A program made the translations under genes and the position numbers. 64,000 bases of DNA from positions 992,001 through 1,056,000 of the forward strand of contig NZ_KI421498.1 in the NCBI RefSeq assembly GCF_000473105.1, written 5' to 3'. Below are positions 45,711-57,204 of the stretch, piece after piece. The DNA comes from Phaeobacter inhibens DSM 16374 (GTDB lineage Bacteria; Pseudomonadota; Alphaproteobacteria; Rhodobacterales; Rhodobacteraceae). The notes beneath the pieces were generated by a model. It did not search any database and had not been told where the DNA came from. It saw nothing but the letters and a program-made list of their open reading frames with translations. The stretch's first letter is position 1. The number at the start of each line of letters is the position of its first letter.

Positions 45711-45833
45711 CTACAGCAGCCCGGGCAGGTGCAATCCCGCCACCAGCATCACAACCAGAGCCGCCGCGCCAATGGCGTCTTGCAGCAGTGTCGATTGGGC
45801 ATTCTGAACAGTCGTCTTGATTTGGGTCATCAT
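45711..45833 (-). CDS. 40-residue predicted membrane peptide behind LexA-type boxes
   Basis: A short frame with a perfect AGGAGG 7 bases before ATG 45833. The peptide has a polar N-terminal half (MMTQIKTTVQNAQSTLLQD) and a hydrophobic C-terminal helix (AIGAAALVVMLVAG) followed by LHLPGLL. Tandem GTTC repeats with LexA spacing lie 71-106 bases upstream. No family is recognised. The size, single helix and SOS-type promoter resemble Caulobacter SidA and E. coli TisB, small SOS-induced membrane peptides, but there is no sequence match I can claim. It lies between nifU-like and recG with no other gene in its transcript. Confidence 0.65.
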   Translation of the reverse strand: MMTQIKTTVQNAQSTLLQDAIGAAALVVMLVAGLHLPGLL

Positions 45834-45903
45834 GGTACGTCCTCCTGTCTGTCTTGCTATCGCTCTCTGGCGTCTTGTTGCCTATTTGTTCTCATATTCA
45901 GTG

Positions 45904-45939
45904 GAACCTGTAAAGAACTTTATGAGAACATTTGCGAAC
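45904..45939 (-). promoter_or_regulatory. Tandem LexA-type operator (GTTC repeats)
   Basis: Plus-strand GAAC occurs at 45904, 45915, 45926 and 45936. The first three are spaced so that GAAC-N7-GAAC occurs twice in a row; the fourth is one base closer (N6). Read on the minus strand this is GTTC-N7-GTTC, the known LexA box of Rhodobacter and other alphaproteobacteria. The only gene downstream in the right direction is the 40-residue peptide. Confidence 0.75.
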
Positions 45940-46023
45940 ACCGGGGACCATGGAACGGAACAGCAATAGAAACGCCGACAGCGGATGCCGCGTTTTCTGT
46001 GCCGCCTCTAAGCTGAGTTGAGA

Positions 46024-50393
<4,370 letters not shown>

Positions 50394-50450
50394 CTAGGTG
50401 ATAGGACGGTGACGCCATCGCGTCCAGCCGCAGCACGGCTTGCAGATGTG

Positions 50451-50472
50451 AAAAATCCCGCCGTGGCGGGAT
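50451..50472 (-). terminator. Rho-independent terminator after ctrA
   Basis: Stem ATCCCGCC / GGCGGGAT with a very short loop, followed on the minus strand by a T-run. It separates ctrA from ligA. Confidence 0.85.
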
Positions 50473-50508
50473 CGTTCGGGTGTCAATTTAGGGTGGTAGA
50501 GTGCCGTC

Positions 50509-51228
50509 TCAGGCCCCTACAGCCATCCGATGGCCACCGGACATCTGATCGTCCTGCGGATCGCGCAGCACATAGCCCCGCCCCCAGACCGTTTCGATGT
50601 AGTTGTCACCACCTGTCGCCGTGCTCAGCTTCTTGCGCAGCTTGCAGATGAACACGTCGATGATCTTCAACTCAGGTTCATCCATACCGCCATAGAGATG
50701 GTTGAGGAACATTTCCTTTGTCAGGGTGGTTCCCTTCCGCAGGCTCAGCAGCTCAAGCATCTGATATTCCTTGCCGGTCAGATGTACGGCTTTGCCGCCC
50801 ACCTCAACCGTCTTGGCGTCCAGATTAACGGAGATCTTGCCGGTGTTGATGATTGATTGCGAATGCCCCTTGGAGCGGCGGATGATGGCGTGAATACGGG
50901 CCACCAGTTCCTCGCGATGGAAGGGTTTCGTCAGATAGTCATCGGCCCCGAAGCCAAAGCCCTTGATCTTGTTCTCGGTGTCATCGGCACCGGACAGGAT
51001 CAGGATCGGCGTCTCGATACGAGCCATCCGCAGCTGCCGCAGCACCTCGTGGCCGTTCATATCGGGCAGGTTAAGATCCAGCAGGATCAGATCGTAATCA
51101 TATAGTTTGGCAAGATCGATCCCCTCTTCGCCGAGATCGGTCGAATAAACGTTGAGGTTCGCATGAGTCAGCATCAACTCAATGCTCTTCGCCGTTGTTG
51201 GATCATCCTCAACAAGAAGAATGCGCAT
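50509..51228 (-). CDS. ctrA: Cell-cycle response regulator CtrA
   Basis: 239-residue OmpR-type regulator. Receiver with [20 protein letters not shown], phospho-acceptor Asp51 ([17 protein letters not shown]) and Lys in [11 protein letters not shown]. Winged helix from about 125 with [52 protein letters not shown], nearly invariant in alphaproteobacteria. CtrA controls motility, gene-transfer agent and cell-cycle functions in Rhodobacterales and is not essential there. A candidate CtrA box and the sciP gene lie directly upstream. Confidence 0.97.
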   Translation of the reverse strand: MRILLVEDDPTTAKSIELMLTHANLNVYSTDLGEEGIDLAKLYDYDLILLDLNLPDMNGHEVLRQLRMARIETPILILSGADDTENKIKGFGFGADDYLTKPFHREELVARIHAIIRRSKGHSQSIINTGKISVNLDAKTVEVGGKAVHLTGKEYQMLELLSLRKGTTLTKEMFLNHLYGGMDEPELKIIDVFICKLRKKLSTATGGDNYIETVWGRGYVLRDPQDDQMSGGHRMAVGA

Positions 51229-51288
51229 ATTATTTTCTCCGCCTGTACACTGTTTCCCTCAGGTCGAATTAACCTTGCTGGAAAAAAG

Positions 51289-51304
51289 TTAATGGCCCGT
51301 TACC
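51289..51304 (-). promoter_or_regulatory. Candidate CtrA box upstream of ctrA
   Basis: Minus-strand GTAA-N7-TTAAC matches the consensus TTAA-N7-TTAAC except for one base and lies 61 bases before the ctrA start. Further TTAAC half-sites occur near 51269 and 51311. This fits autoregulation of ctrA. Confidence 0.55.
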
Positions 51305-51353
51305 ATGATGGTTAATTTGCGCGATCACCTCAAGTGTGAATGATTTTTTTGCG

Positions 51354-51632
51354 TCAGGATTTACGATAGTCTTTAAGACGGGTGGCTTTCAGGGCGTCCT
51401 CACCAAAGTCGGCAACAGCAGAAACCCAGCTGCGAAACTCCTCCTCGCTCAGGCCATAGCGGCGCAATGCCTCGCTCTGCGGGATCAAGCCGTAGAGTAC
51501 ACCGCGCACAACAGCCGCCTTGCGCGATGCCACCCAACGCCGTGTGGTCTTTGGCGGCAGGTCCGCGCGTGTCATCACCGTGCCATCCGGCAGGGTCACA
51601 GCGCGGGGGCCATCGACTTTCTTCAAGAACAT
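51354..51632 (-). CDS. sciP: SciP (DUF1153), CtrA-antagonist DNA-binding protein
   Basis: About 92 residues with the DUF1153 pattern: VTLPDGTVMTRADLPPKTTRRWVASRKAAVVRGVL, then EALRRYGLSEEEFRSWVSAVADFGEDALKATRLKDY, including a helix-turn-helix. In Caulobacter SciP blocks activation of CtrA targets. ATG at 51632 is preceded by GAAGGAAGAG; ATG at 51656 is an alternative. Placement 125 bases upstream of ctrA in the same direction supports the assignment. Confidence 0.88.
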   Translation of the reverse strand: MFLKKVDGPRAVTLPDGTVMTRADLPPKTTRRWVASRKAAVVRGVLYGLIPQSEALRRYGLSEEEFRSWVSAVADFGEDALKATRLKDYRKS

Positions 51633-51715
51633 CTTCTCTTCCTTCGTGTGGATCATCGAAATTGGTCCGTCCCCACATTTCGCGCAAACGCCTTAAGGAG
51701 GGATGAACCTGCCCC

Positions 51716-51743
51716 TTGAGGATCATTAGGATTTTCCTATATT
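51716..51743 (+). promoter_or_regulatory. Predicted sigma-70 promoter of mnmA
   Basis: TTGAGG and TATATT are separated by 16 bases, placing a transcript start about 30 bases before the mnmA ATG; GAGGAG follows as ribosome site. Confidence 0.55.
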
Positions 51744-51780
51744 CTGCGGTGTCTTTCCTACATATCCGAGGAGTCGCCTG

Positions 51781-52926
51781 ATGGCGCAGGATGCACATCC
51801 CCAACTGAATTCGCTTGGCTTTGCCAAACCACCTGCCGAAACTCGGGTGGTCGTGGCCATGTCCGGCGGCGTCGACAGCTCTGTTGTTGCTGCACATTTA
51901 GCCGATGAGGGCTATGATGTGGTGGGTGTGACCCTGCAGCTCTACGATCACGGTGCGGCACTTGCGAAGAAAGGTGCCTGCTGTGCCGGCATCGATATCC
52001 ACGATGCCCGCCGAGTCGCCGAGGAGCGCGGCTTCCCGCATTACGTGCTGGATTATGAGAACATTTTTAAGGATGCGGTCATTGATGAGTTCGCCGACAG
52101 CTATCTGGCTGGCGCAACCCCGGTGCCCTGTATCCGCTGTAATGAACGGGTGAAGTTCAAGGATCTGCTGGAAACGGCCCGCGATCTGGAGGCCGATTGC
52201 ATGGCCACCGGCCACTATATCCAGCGCAAGGATGGACCAAACGGGCCAGAGCTGCATTCCGCCGAGGACGCCAATCGCGACCAGAGCTACTTCCTGTTTT
52301 CCACCACACCAGAGCAGCTGGATTATCTGCGCTTTCCGCTCGGTCATCTGCCCTCCAAGGACGCCACCCGCGAGATGGCGTCTCAGTACGGTCTGGCCGT
52401 CGCGGATAAGCCCGACAGCCAGGACATCTGCTTTGTGCCGAATGGCGATTACGCCAGCGTGATCGAAAAACTGCGCCCCGGTGCGGCAGAGCCGGGCGAG
52501 ATTGTGCATTCCGATGGCCGGGTGCTGGGCACCCATGATGGCGTCATCCACTATACCATCGGACAGCGCCGTGGCCTTGGCATCGGCGGGCTGAGCGAGC
52601 CGCTTTACGTGGTGAAGCTGGATGTGGACACCAAACAGGTGGTGGTCGGCCCCAAGGAGCTGCTGGCCACCCGCACCATCCCGGTGCGGGAAATCAACTG
52701 GCTCGGCGATGAGCCGTTCACCAGCCGCGACGAATGGCATCTGAAGGTCAAGGTCCGCTCCACCCGGCCCCCACGTGACGCCATCATCCGCCCGATTTCG
52801 GAGACCGAAGCCGAGGTCGAACTGCTGACCCCGGAGGAAGGTATCTCCCCCGGACAGGCCTGCGTGTTCTACGCTGAAGAGGGCAGCCGTATCTTTGGCG
52901 GCGGCTGGATCTGGCGCGGCTACTGA
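51781..52926 (+). CDS. mnmA: tRNA 2-thiouridylase MnmA
   Basis: 381-residue enzyme that puts sulfur on U34 of Glu, Gln and Lys tRNAs. The ATP P-loop [16 protein letters not shown], the first catalytic Cys in [14 protein letters not shown] and the second in [12 protein letters not shown] are in place. [10 protein letters not shown] is also typical. It is divergent from sciP across a 148-base gap with its own promoter. Confidence 0.97.
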   Translation: MAQDAHPQLNSLGFAKPPAETRVVVAMSGGVDSSVVAAHLADEGYDVVGVTLQLYDHGAALAKKGACCAGIDIHDARRVAEERGFPHYVLDYENIFKDAVIDEFADSYLAGATPVPCIRCNERVKFKDLLETARDLEADCMATGHYIQRKDGPNGPELHSAEDANRDQSYFLFSTTPEQLDYLRFPLGHLPSKDATREMASQYGLAVADKPDSQDICFVPNGDYASVIEKLRPGAAEPGEIVHSDGRVLGTHDGVIHYTIGQRRGLGIGGLSEPLYVVKLDVDTKQVVVGPKELLATRTIPVREINWLGDEPFTSRDEWHLKVKVRSTRPPRDAIIRPISETEAEVELLTPEEGISPGQACVFYAEEGSRIFGGGWIWRGY

Positions 52927-52948
52927 CACGGCCACTAACACGGTGCGT

Positions 52949-53000
52949 CTGTCAGGGAAGGCGCAGCCTCCGCGCGGAACGCGCGGCTTGTCCTTGACAG
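52949..53000. other. Nested hairpin downstream of mnmA
   Basis: Outer arms CTGTCAGGGA and TCCTTGACAG (one G-T pair) enclose a second perfect stem CCGCGCG-GAA-CGCGCGG. No T-run follows. It may end the mnmA transcript by pausing, or protect its 3' end. Confidence 0.5.
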
Positions 53001-53012
53001 ATCCTCCATAAA

Positions 53013-53062
53013 ACCAAAATCGAGATAGCGCCTGAGGGCAGACCTGCCCTTAGGCGCATCTC
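53013..53062 (-). terminator. Long hairpin ending the lpx operon
   Basis: An 18-19 bp stem (arms GAGAT-a-GCGCCTGAGGGCAG and CTGCCCTTAGGCGCATCTC, one bulge and one G-T pair) is followed on the minus strand by a T-rich stretch. It is well placed to stop the lpxB transcript. The next 130 bases, to the lpxB stop, are G+C-rich with further pairing around 53112-53165. Confidence 0.6.
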
Positions 53063-53197
53063 AGCATAACAAAATCCATCACAACACCACACCCAACGGC
53101 AAATGCTCAGCCACCCGCATTGCGGCGCGCGCCGCGCGGGTGCATAGCGCCCGCGCTACGAGAGGCCACCCGCCGGAGGCTCTGCATCCGGCAGGCT

Positions 53198-54379
53198 TCA
53201 GGAGGCGACGGAGGTCTGCGCAGACAGACGATCCAACACGGCGCGTGCCGCGCGCAGACCCGGGTCTTCGCCCCCCTCACCCAGCCGCTCCATCGTGGTG
53301 GCCATGGAAGAGGATTGCGCGGATGGCGCCGCCTTGACCTTGATCAACGCCTTGGCGATAGCCTCCGGCGTACACTCAGGACCAAGGCATTCCGGCACCA
53401 CGCGGGTATCGCTGACCAGATTGACCAGCGTGACGGTGTCAATCAACGCCATGCGCCGCATGATATGCCAGGTGAGCCACTGGAACTTATAGGCGATCAC
53501 CATTGGGGTGCGCGCCGCCGCCAGCTCCAGCGAGACCGTACCAGAAGCCGCAAGCGCCAGATCCGCCGCCGCAAAAGCCGCGCGTTTATGCGCCTTGGCC
53601 ACCTCGCCGTCCAGCGTATTGGGGTCGATCACCACCGCGGTATCCGACCATTCCGCGAGATGGCTGCGCACCAGATCGGCAACCGGACCCGCAGCAGGCA
53701 CCACGATCCGGTATTCGGGATGGCTGTCTTGAAACTGCTTCAGCGCCGCGCCGAATACCGGCGCCAGCCGTGTCACCTCAGAGCGGCGCGATCCCGGCAG
53801 CGCCAGAACAGTTGGCGTATCGTCAAGCTGATAGGCCTGGCGAAACGCGGCGATCTCCTCCGCCGTGGCCTGTGGCTCCCCCACAACGGGGTGGCCAACG
53901 AAATCACACTCCATGCCAGCCGCCTGCATATAAGGCGGCTCAAACGGCAGCAGTGCCAGCACATGATCGATGACCTTGGCCATCTTCTCCGCCCGCTTGG
54001 GGCGCCAGGCCCAGACCGAGGGCGCCACATAATGTACCGTGCGAATACTGCTTTCTTCTTTCACCAATGCGGCGACCCGTAGGGAGAAATCCGGGCTGTC
54101 GATGGTGATCATCACATCCGGCTTCATGTCCAGAACCGCCTCTGCGGTTTCGCGAATGCGGCGCTTCAGCTGGCGGTATTTCGGCAGCACCTCTGCCAGC
54201 CCCATGACCGACAGTTCCGACATATCGAAGCGCGAGACCAGCCCCTGTTCAGCCATCAGCGCGCCGCCGACCCCCTCAAAGCTAACATCCGGGCACAGCT
54301 GCCGCAGACCGGCCATCAACGCACCGCCAAGGCGATCTCCAGACGGCTCGCCTGCGAGGATGAACACCCGTAGGCTCAT
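53198..54379 (-). CDS. lpxB: Lipid A disaccharide synthase
   Basis: 393-residue GT19 glycosyltransferase that joins UDP-diacylglucosamine and lipid X. FILAGEPSGDRLGGALMAGLR at the N-terminus, APSVWAWRPKRAEKMAKVIDHVLALLPFE, LALPGSRRSEV and ASGTVSLELAAARTPMVIAY are all hallmark blocks. ATG at 54379 overlaps the lpxI stop. Last gene of the envelope operon. Confidence 0.96.
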   Translation of the reverse strand: MSLRVFILAGEPSGDRLGGALMAGLRQLCPDVSFEGVGGALMAEQGLVSRFDMSELSVMGLAEVLPKYRQLKRRIRETAEAVLDMKPDVMITIDSPDFSLRVAALVKEESSIRTVHYVAPSVWAWRPKRAEKMAKVIDHVLALLPFEPPYMQAAGMECDFVGHPVVGEPQATAEEIAAFRQAYQLDDTPTVLALPGSRRSEVTRLAPVFGAALKQFQDSHPEYRIVVPAAGPVADLVRSHLAEWSDTAVVIDPNTLDGEVAKAHKRAAFAAADLALAASGTVSLELAAARTPMVIAYKFQWLTWHIMRRMALIDTVTLVNLVSDTRVVPECLGPECTPEAIAKALIKVKAAPSAQSSSMATTMERLGEGGEDPGLRAARAVLDRLSAQTSVAS

Positions 54380-55164
54380 GCGCTGCGCAGCCAGAGAAAC
54401 AGGCCCAACCGGTTGCAAGTGGCGACCACGTCCTCCTGGTTCAGGACGATAACGCCGCCGGCTTCCAGCACAATTCCGGCAAGGCCTGCCTTGGCAGCCA
54501 GCTCAACCGTCTGTACACCAATGGTGGGCAGATCCGCGCGGCGGTCCTGCCCCGGTTTGGGCGCTTTGAATAGCAGCCCCCCGGTGCCATCGGGGCGGCT
54601 TTGCAGCGCGTTCAACATCCAGTCTGTGCCAAAGAGGTTTTCCACCGCAATCGCCTGCCCCCGGCGCACGGCACAGGACTGCCCCACATCGGCGCGGCTC
54701 ATGGCCTCAACAACCTCAGCGCCGCGCTCTGCATCCGGCTTGTCCAGCTCGCCCGGTTTGACCTCGGTCGGAATGCCCTCGGCCATCAACAGATCCGGTG
54801 CCACCTCATGGGCGGCACGTACGTTCATACCGGCCTGTTCAAAAATGCCGATGATTGCGCGCAGTGCACCATCATCACCAGCGGCCAAGGCTCCCTGCAA
54901 AACCGGCACCAACGGCAGGGTCTCGGCGTCGATTTCTGCCGGCTCAATCGCCGGACGACGCACAGCCCCGGCCAGGCAAATCTCAGTCACACCTGAGGCT
55001 GCCAACCGTGCGATAAAGCTGCCGAGTTGTTCCAGGCGAAAGGTCAGTTCCGCCTCAATATGATCCGGCTCCGAACCACGCATGGCGCAGATCAGCGGCC
55101 GATCAGACAGGCGTGCGGCCAGTTCGGCGGGCAATGCGCCCTGCCCTGCAATCAATGCCAGCAT
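54376..55164 (-). CDS. lpxI: UDP-2,3-diacylglucosamine diphosphatase LpxI
   Basis: 262 residues of the LpxI type (old DUF1009), the alphaproteobacterial replacement for LpxH. LIAGQGALPAELAARL, VTEICLAGAVRRPAI, GDDGALRAIIGIFEQAG and LFKAPKPGQDRRADLPTIGVQTVELAAKAGLAGI are conserved; Asp in the last block is part of the active site of the Caulobacter enzyme. It makes lipid X for LpxB. Starts 5 bases before the lpxA stop region. Confidence 0.95.
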   Translation of the reverse strand: MLALIAGQGALPAELAARLSDRPLICAMRGSEPDHIEAELTFRLEQLGSFIARLAASGVTEICLAGAVRRPAIEPAEIDAETLPLVPVLQGALAAGDDGALRAIIGIFEQAGMNVRAAHEVAPDLLMAEGIPTEVKPGELDKPDAERGAEVVEAMSRADVGQSCAVRRGQAIAVENLFGTDWMLNALQSRPDGTGGLLFKAPKPGQDRRADLPTIGVQTVELAAKAGLAGIVLEAGGVIVLNQEDVVATCNRLGLFLWLRSA

Positions 55165-55168
55165 GTGA

Positions 55169-55963
55169 TCAGCCTCCCGGCGTCAGGAAAGAGCGGTCGC
55201 TCTCACCGGTGATGAATTCGACGATTTCCTGCACGTATTCGCTGTCGCTTTCGGCACCCAAACGGCGCGCGCGCTCCTGAAAGGTGCCTTCGCCCTGCGC
55301 CAGCATCTGAAACGCGGCCCGCAGCGCGGTGATATCAGAGCGTTGCACGCCCCGGCGTTTCAACCCGACAAGGTTCAGCCCGTCCAGCTCCCCGCGCGGG
55401 GCCTGTACCAACCCATAAGGAATCACATCATTGGTGACCATTGTGACCGCGCCGACGATGGCACCATGACCGATCCGCACCCATTGGTGAATCCCCGAAA
55501 GCCCGCCGATAATCACGTCATCTTCCAGCACGCAATGGCCCGCGACCGCAGCAGAGTTCACAACAATCACCCGATCCCCGACCTGCGCGTCATGGGCAAT
55601 GTGACAACCAGCCATAAACAAACCATCATCACCAATCCGGGTCACGCCGCCGCCACCCTCAGTCCCGGCGTTCACCGTCACATGTTCGCGGATGCGGTTG
55701 CGCTTGCCGATCACGGTCTTGCAGCGCTCGCCCTTGAACTTCAGATCCTGCGGGATCTCCCCCAGAACAGCGAAGGAAAACACCACCGTTTCCTCGCCGA
55801 TCTCGGTATCACCGGTCACCACAACGTGGGATTTCAGCTCCACCCGATCGCCAAGCACGACGTCAGAGCCAATCAGGCAGAACGGGCCGATGACGCAATC
55901 CGCGCCAATCTTGGCCCCTTCTTCAATCACCGCGCTGGGATGGATCCGGGTCATCTGGGTCAA
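55169..55963 (-). CDS. lpxA: UDP-N-acetylglucosamine acyltransferase
   Basis: 264-residue left-handed beta-helix enzyme, first step of lipid A synthesis. Hexapeptide repeats run from residue 10 to about 190. The catalytic His lies in [48 protein letters not shown], and [11 protein letters not shown] is present. ATG at 55963 overlaps the fabZ stop by 4 bases. Confidence 0.96.
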   Translation of the reverse strand: MTQMTRIHPSAVIEEGAKIGADCVIGPFCLIGSDVVLGDRVELKSHVVVTGDTEIGEETVVFSFAVLGEIPQDLKFKGERCKTVIGKRNRIREHVTVNAGTEGGGGVTRIGDDGLFMAGCHIAHDAQVGDRVIVVNSAAVAGHCVLEDDVIIGGLSGIHQWVRIGHGAIVGAVTMVTNDVIPYGLVQAPRGELDGLNLVGLKRRGVQRSDITALRAAFQMLAQGEGTFQERARRLGAESDSEYVQEIVEFITGESDRSFLTPGG

Positions 55964-56424
55964 TCCTTTTGCACGTCGACCATGGCAGAGAATTCAGCCT
56001 CTGCCGCCGTTTCACCATCAACAGTCGCCACGCCCTTGAACTTGAAGATCTTGCCACCGGGCTTGCCACGGGTGGTTTCGACCCGCATTTTCAGCACATC
56101 ACCGGGGATCACCTTGCGGCGGAATTTGCATTTGTCGATGTTCATGAAATAGATCAGCAGCTCGGTATCGATCATATCCATGCCAACGCCCAGCATCACC
56201 CCGGCGGTCTGCGCCATCGCCTCAACGATGGTGACGCCCGGCATGATCGGTGTGCCGGGAAAATGCCCCTGGAAATGCGGTTCGTTCATGGTGACGTTCT
56301 TGATACCACAGGCCGAGGAATAGCCATCAATCTCGACAACTTTGTCGACCAGCAGAAACGGGTAACGATGCGGCAGAATCCGCTGGATCAGGTGAATGTC
56401 GGCGCTTTTCAGCTCGGTTGTCAT
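55960..56424 (-). CDS. fabZ: 3-hydroxyacyl-ACP dehydratase FabZ
   Basis: 154-residue hotdog dehydratase of fatty-acid synthesis. The catalytic block [26 protein letters not shown] has the essential His and Glu; [18 protein letters not shown] is the family N-terminus. It sits in the lipid A cluster, where it supplies acyl-ACP. The usual neighbour lpxD is absent here. Confidence 0.96.
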   Translation of the reverse strand: MTTELKSADIHLIQRILPHRYPFLLVDKVVEIDGYSSACGIKNVTMNEPHFQGHFPGTPIMPGVTIVEAMAQTAGVMLGVGMDMIDTELLIYFMNIDKCKFRRKVIPGDVLKMRVETTRGKPGGKIFKFKGVATVDGETAAEAEFSAMVDVQKD

Positions 56425-56548
56425 TGCGGTTTTCCCGTTTTCTGAATGTTAGGTATGTCCTAGCAACTGCCCACAGCTTCGGCAAGCCGGTGGGCTGATC
56501 CGGACTGATCTGGTCCGATGCAGACTATGTCAGACTCACGTCTTCAGA

Positions 56549-57199
56549 TCACTCGCTGTCGGCCTCAGCCTGACTGTCGCGGCCATCGCCCAGAACTTCA
56601 TTAACCCGCGCAATCGCGAGGTCCGTCACGTCTGCAGCATCCGCACTCAGGAACACGCTGGCGTGCTCCAGAATGGCGCCGGCGCCCGCTTCCAACATGA
56701 TTTGCTGTAGCACCGGCAAGGACGCGGTGAAGAAATCGCGCCGTGCGTCTTCGCCAATCTGGTTGATTCCGCGCAGTTTCTGATCCTGATTGCGGCGGGT
56801 TTCCTGCACCTTCTTGTCAAAGGCGTCTGCCAACGCGCGAAAGGCCTCGGGATCCATGCTGCTGCGCCGCTCCGTCAGATCCAGCTCCTCCGCGCGCAGT
56901 TCCGCCTCGATCCTGCGGTTCTCCGCCGTCAGCACCGCCCCCTCGGCGTCCAACTCCTGCGTGACCCGTTGGCCAAACGCACTCTCGGCATAGAGCCGCT
57001 CGGAATGGATGGTCAACAGCCCGGTTTGTGGCGCCCCCAGCTGTAGTGTTTCCCCAATGGGAAATCCCGCTGCAGGTACCGTCGCCTCCTGCGCTGCACC
57101 GGGCTGGATCACCAGCGGCAATACCGCAAGAGAGCACAGAAAAGGCGCCAGCCAACCAGCCAGCGCCCCCCTGTGCCGTGTGTCCACAGCTTGTGTCAT
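56549..57199 (-). CDS. OmpH/Skp-family periplasmic chaperone
   Basis: 216 residues with a hydrophobic signal segment (LAPFLCSLAVLPLVIQ, cut near GAAQE). The mature part contains LLTIHSERLYAESAFGQRVTQELDAEGAVLTAENRRIEAELRAEELDL and a long charged helix with heptad character, as in the tentacles of Skp. It ends with a low-complexity acidic tail. It carries unfolded outer-membrane proteins to BamA, the gene just upstream (5 bases). ATG at 57199 is preferred to an open extension to 57313. Confidence 0.87.
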   Translation of the reverse strand: MTQAVDTRHRGALAGWLAPFLCSLAVLPLVIQPGAAQEATVPAAGFPIGETLQLGAPQTGLLTIHSERLYAESAFGQRVTQELDAEGAVLTAENRRIEAELRAEELDLTERRSSMDPEAFRALADAFDKKVQETRRNQDQKLRGINQIGEDARRDFFTASLPVLQQIMLEAGAGAILEHASVFLSADAADVTDLAIARVNEVLGDGRDSQAEADSE

Positions 57200-57204
57200 T
57201 GCGA

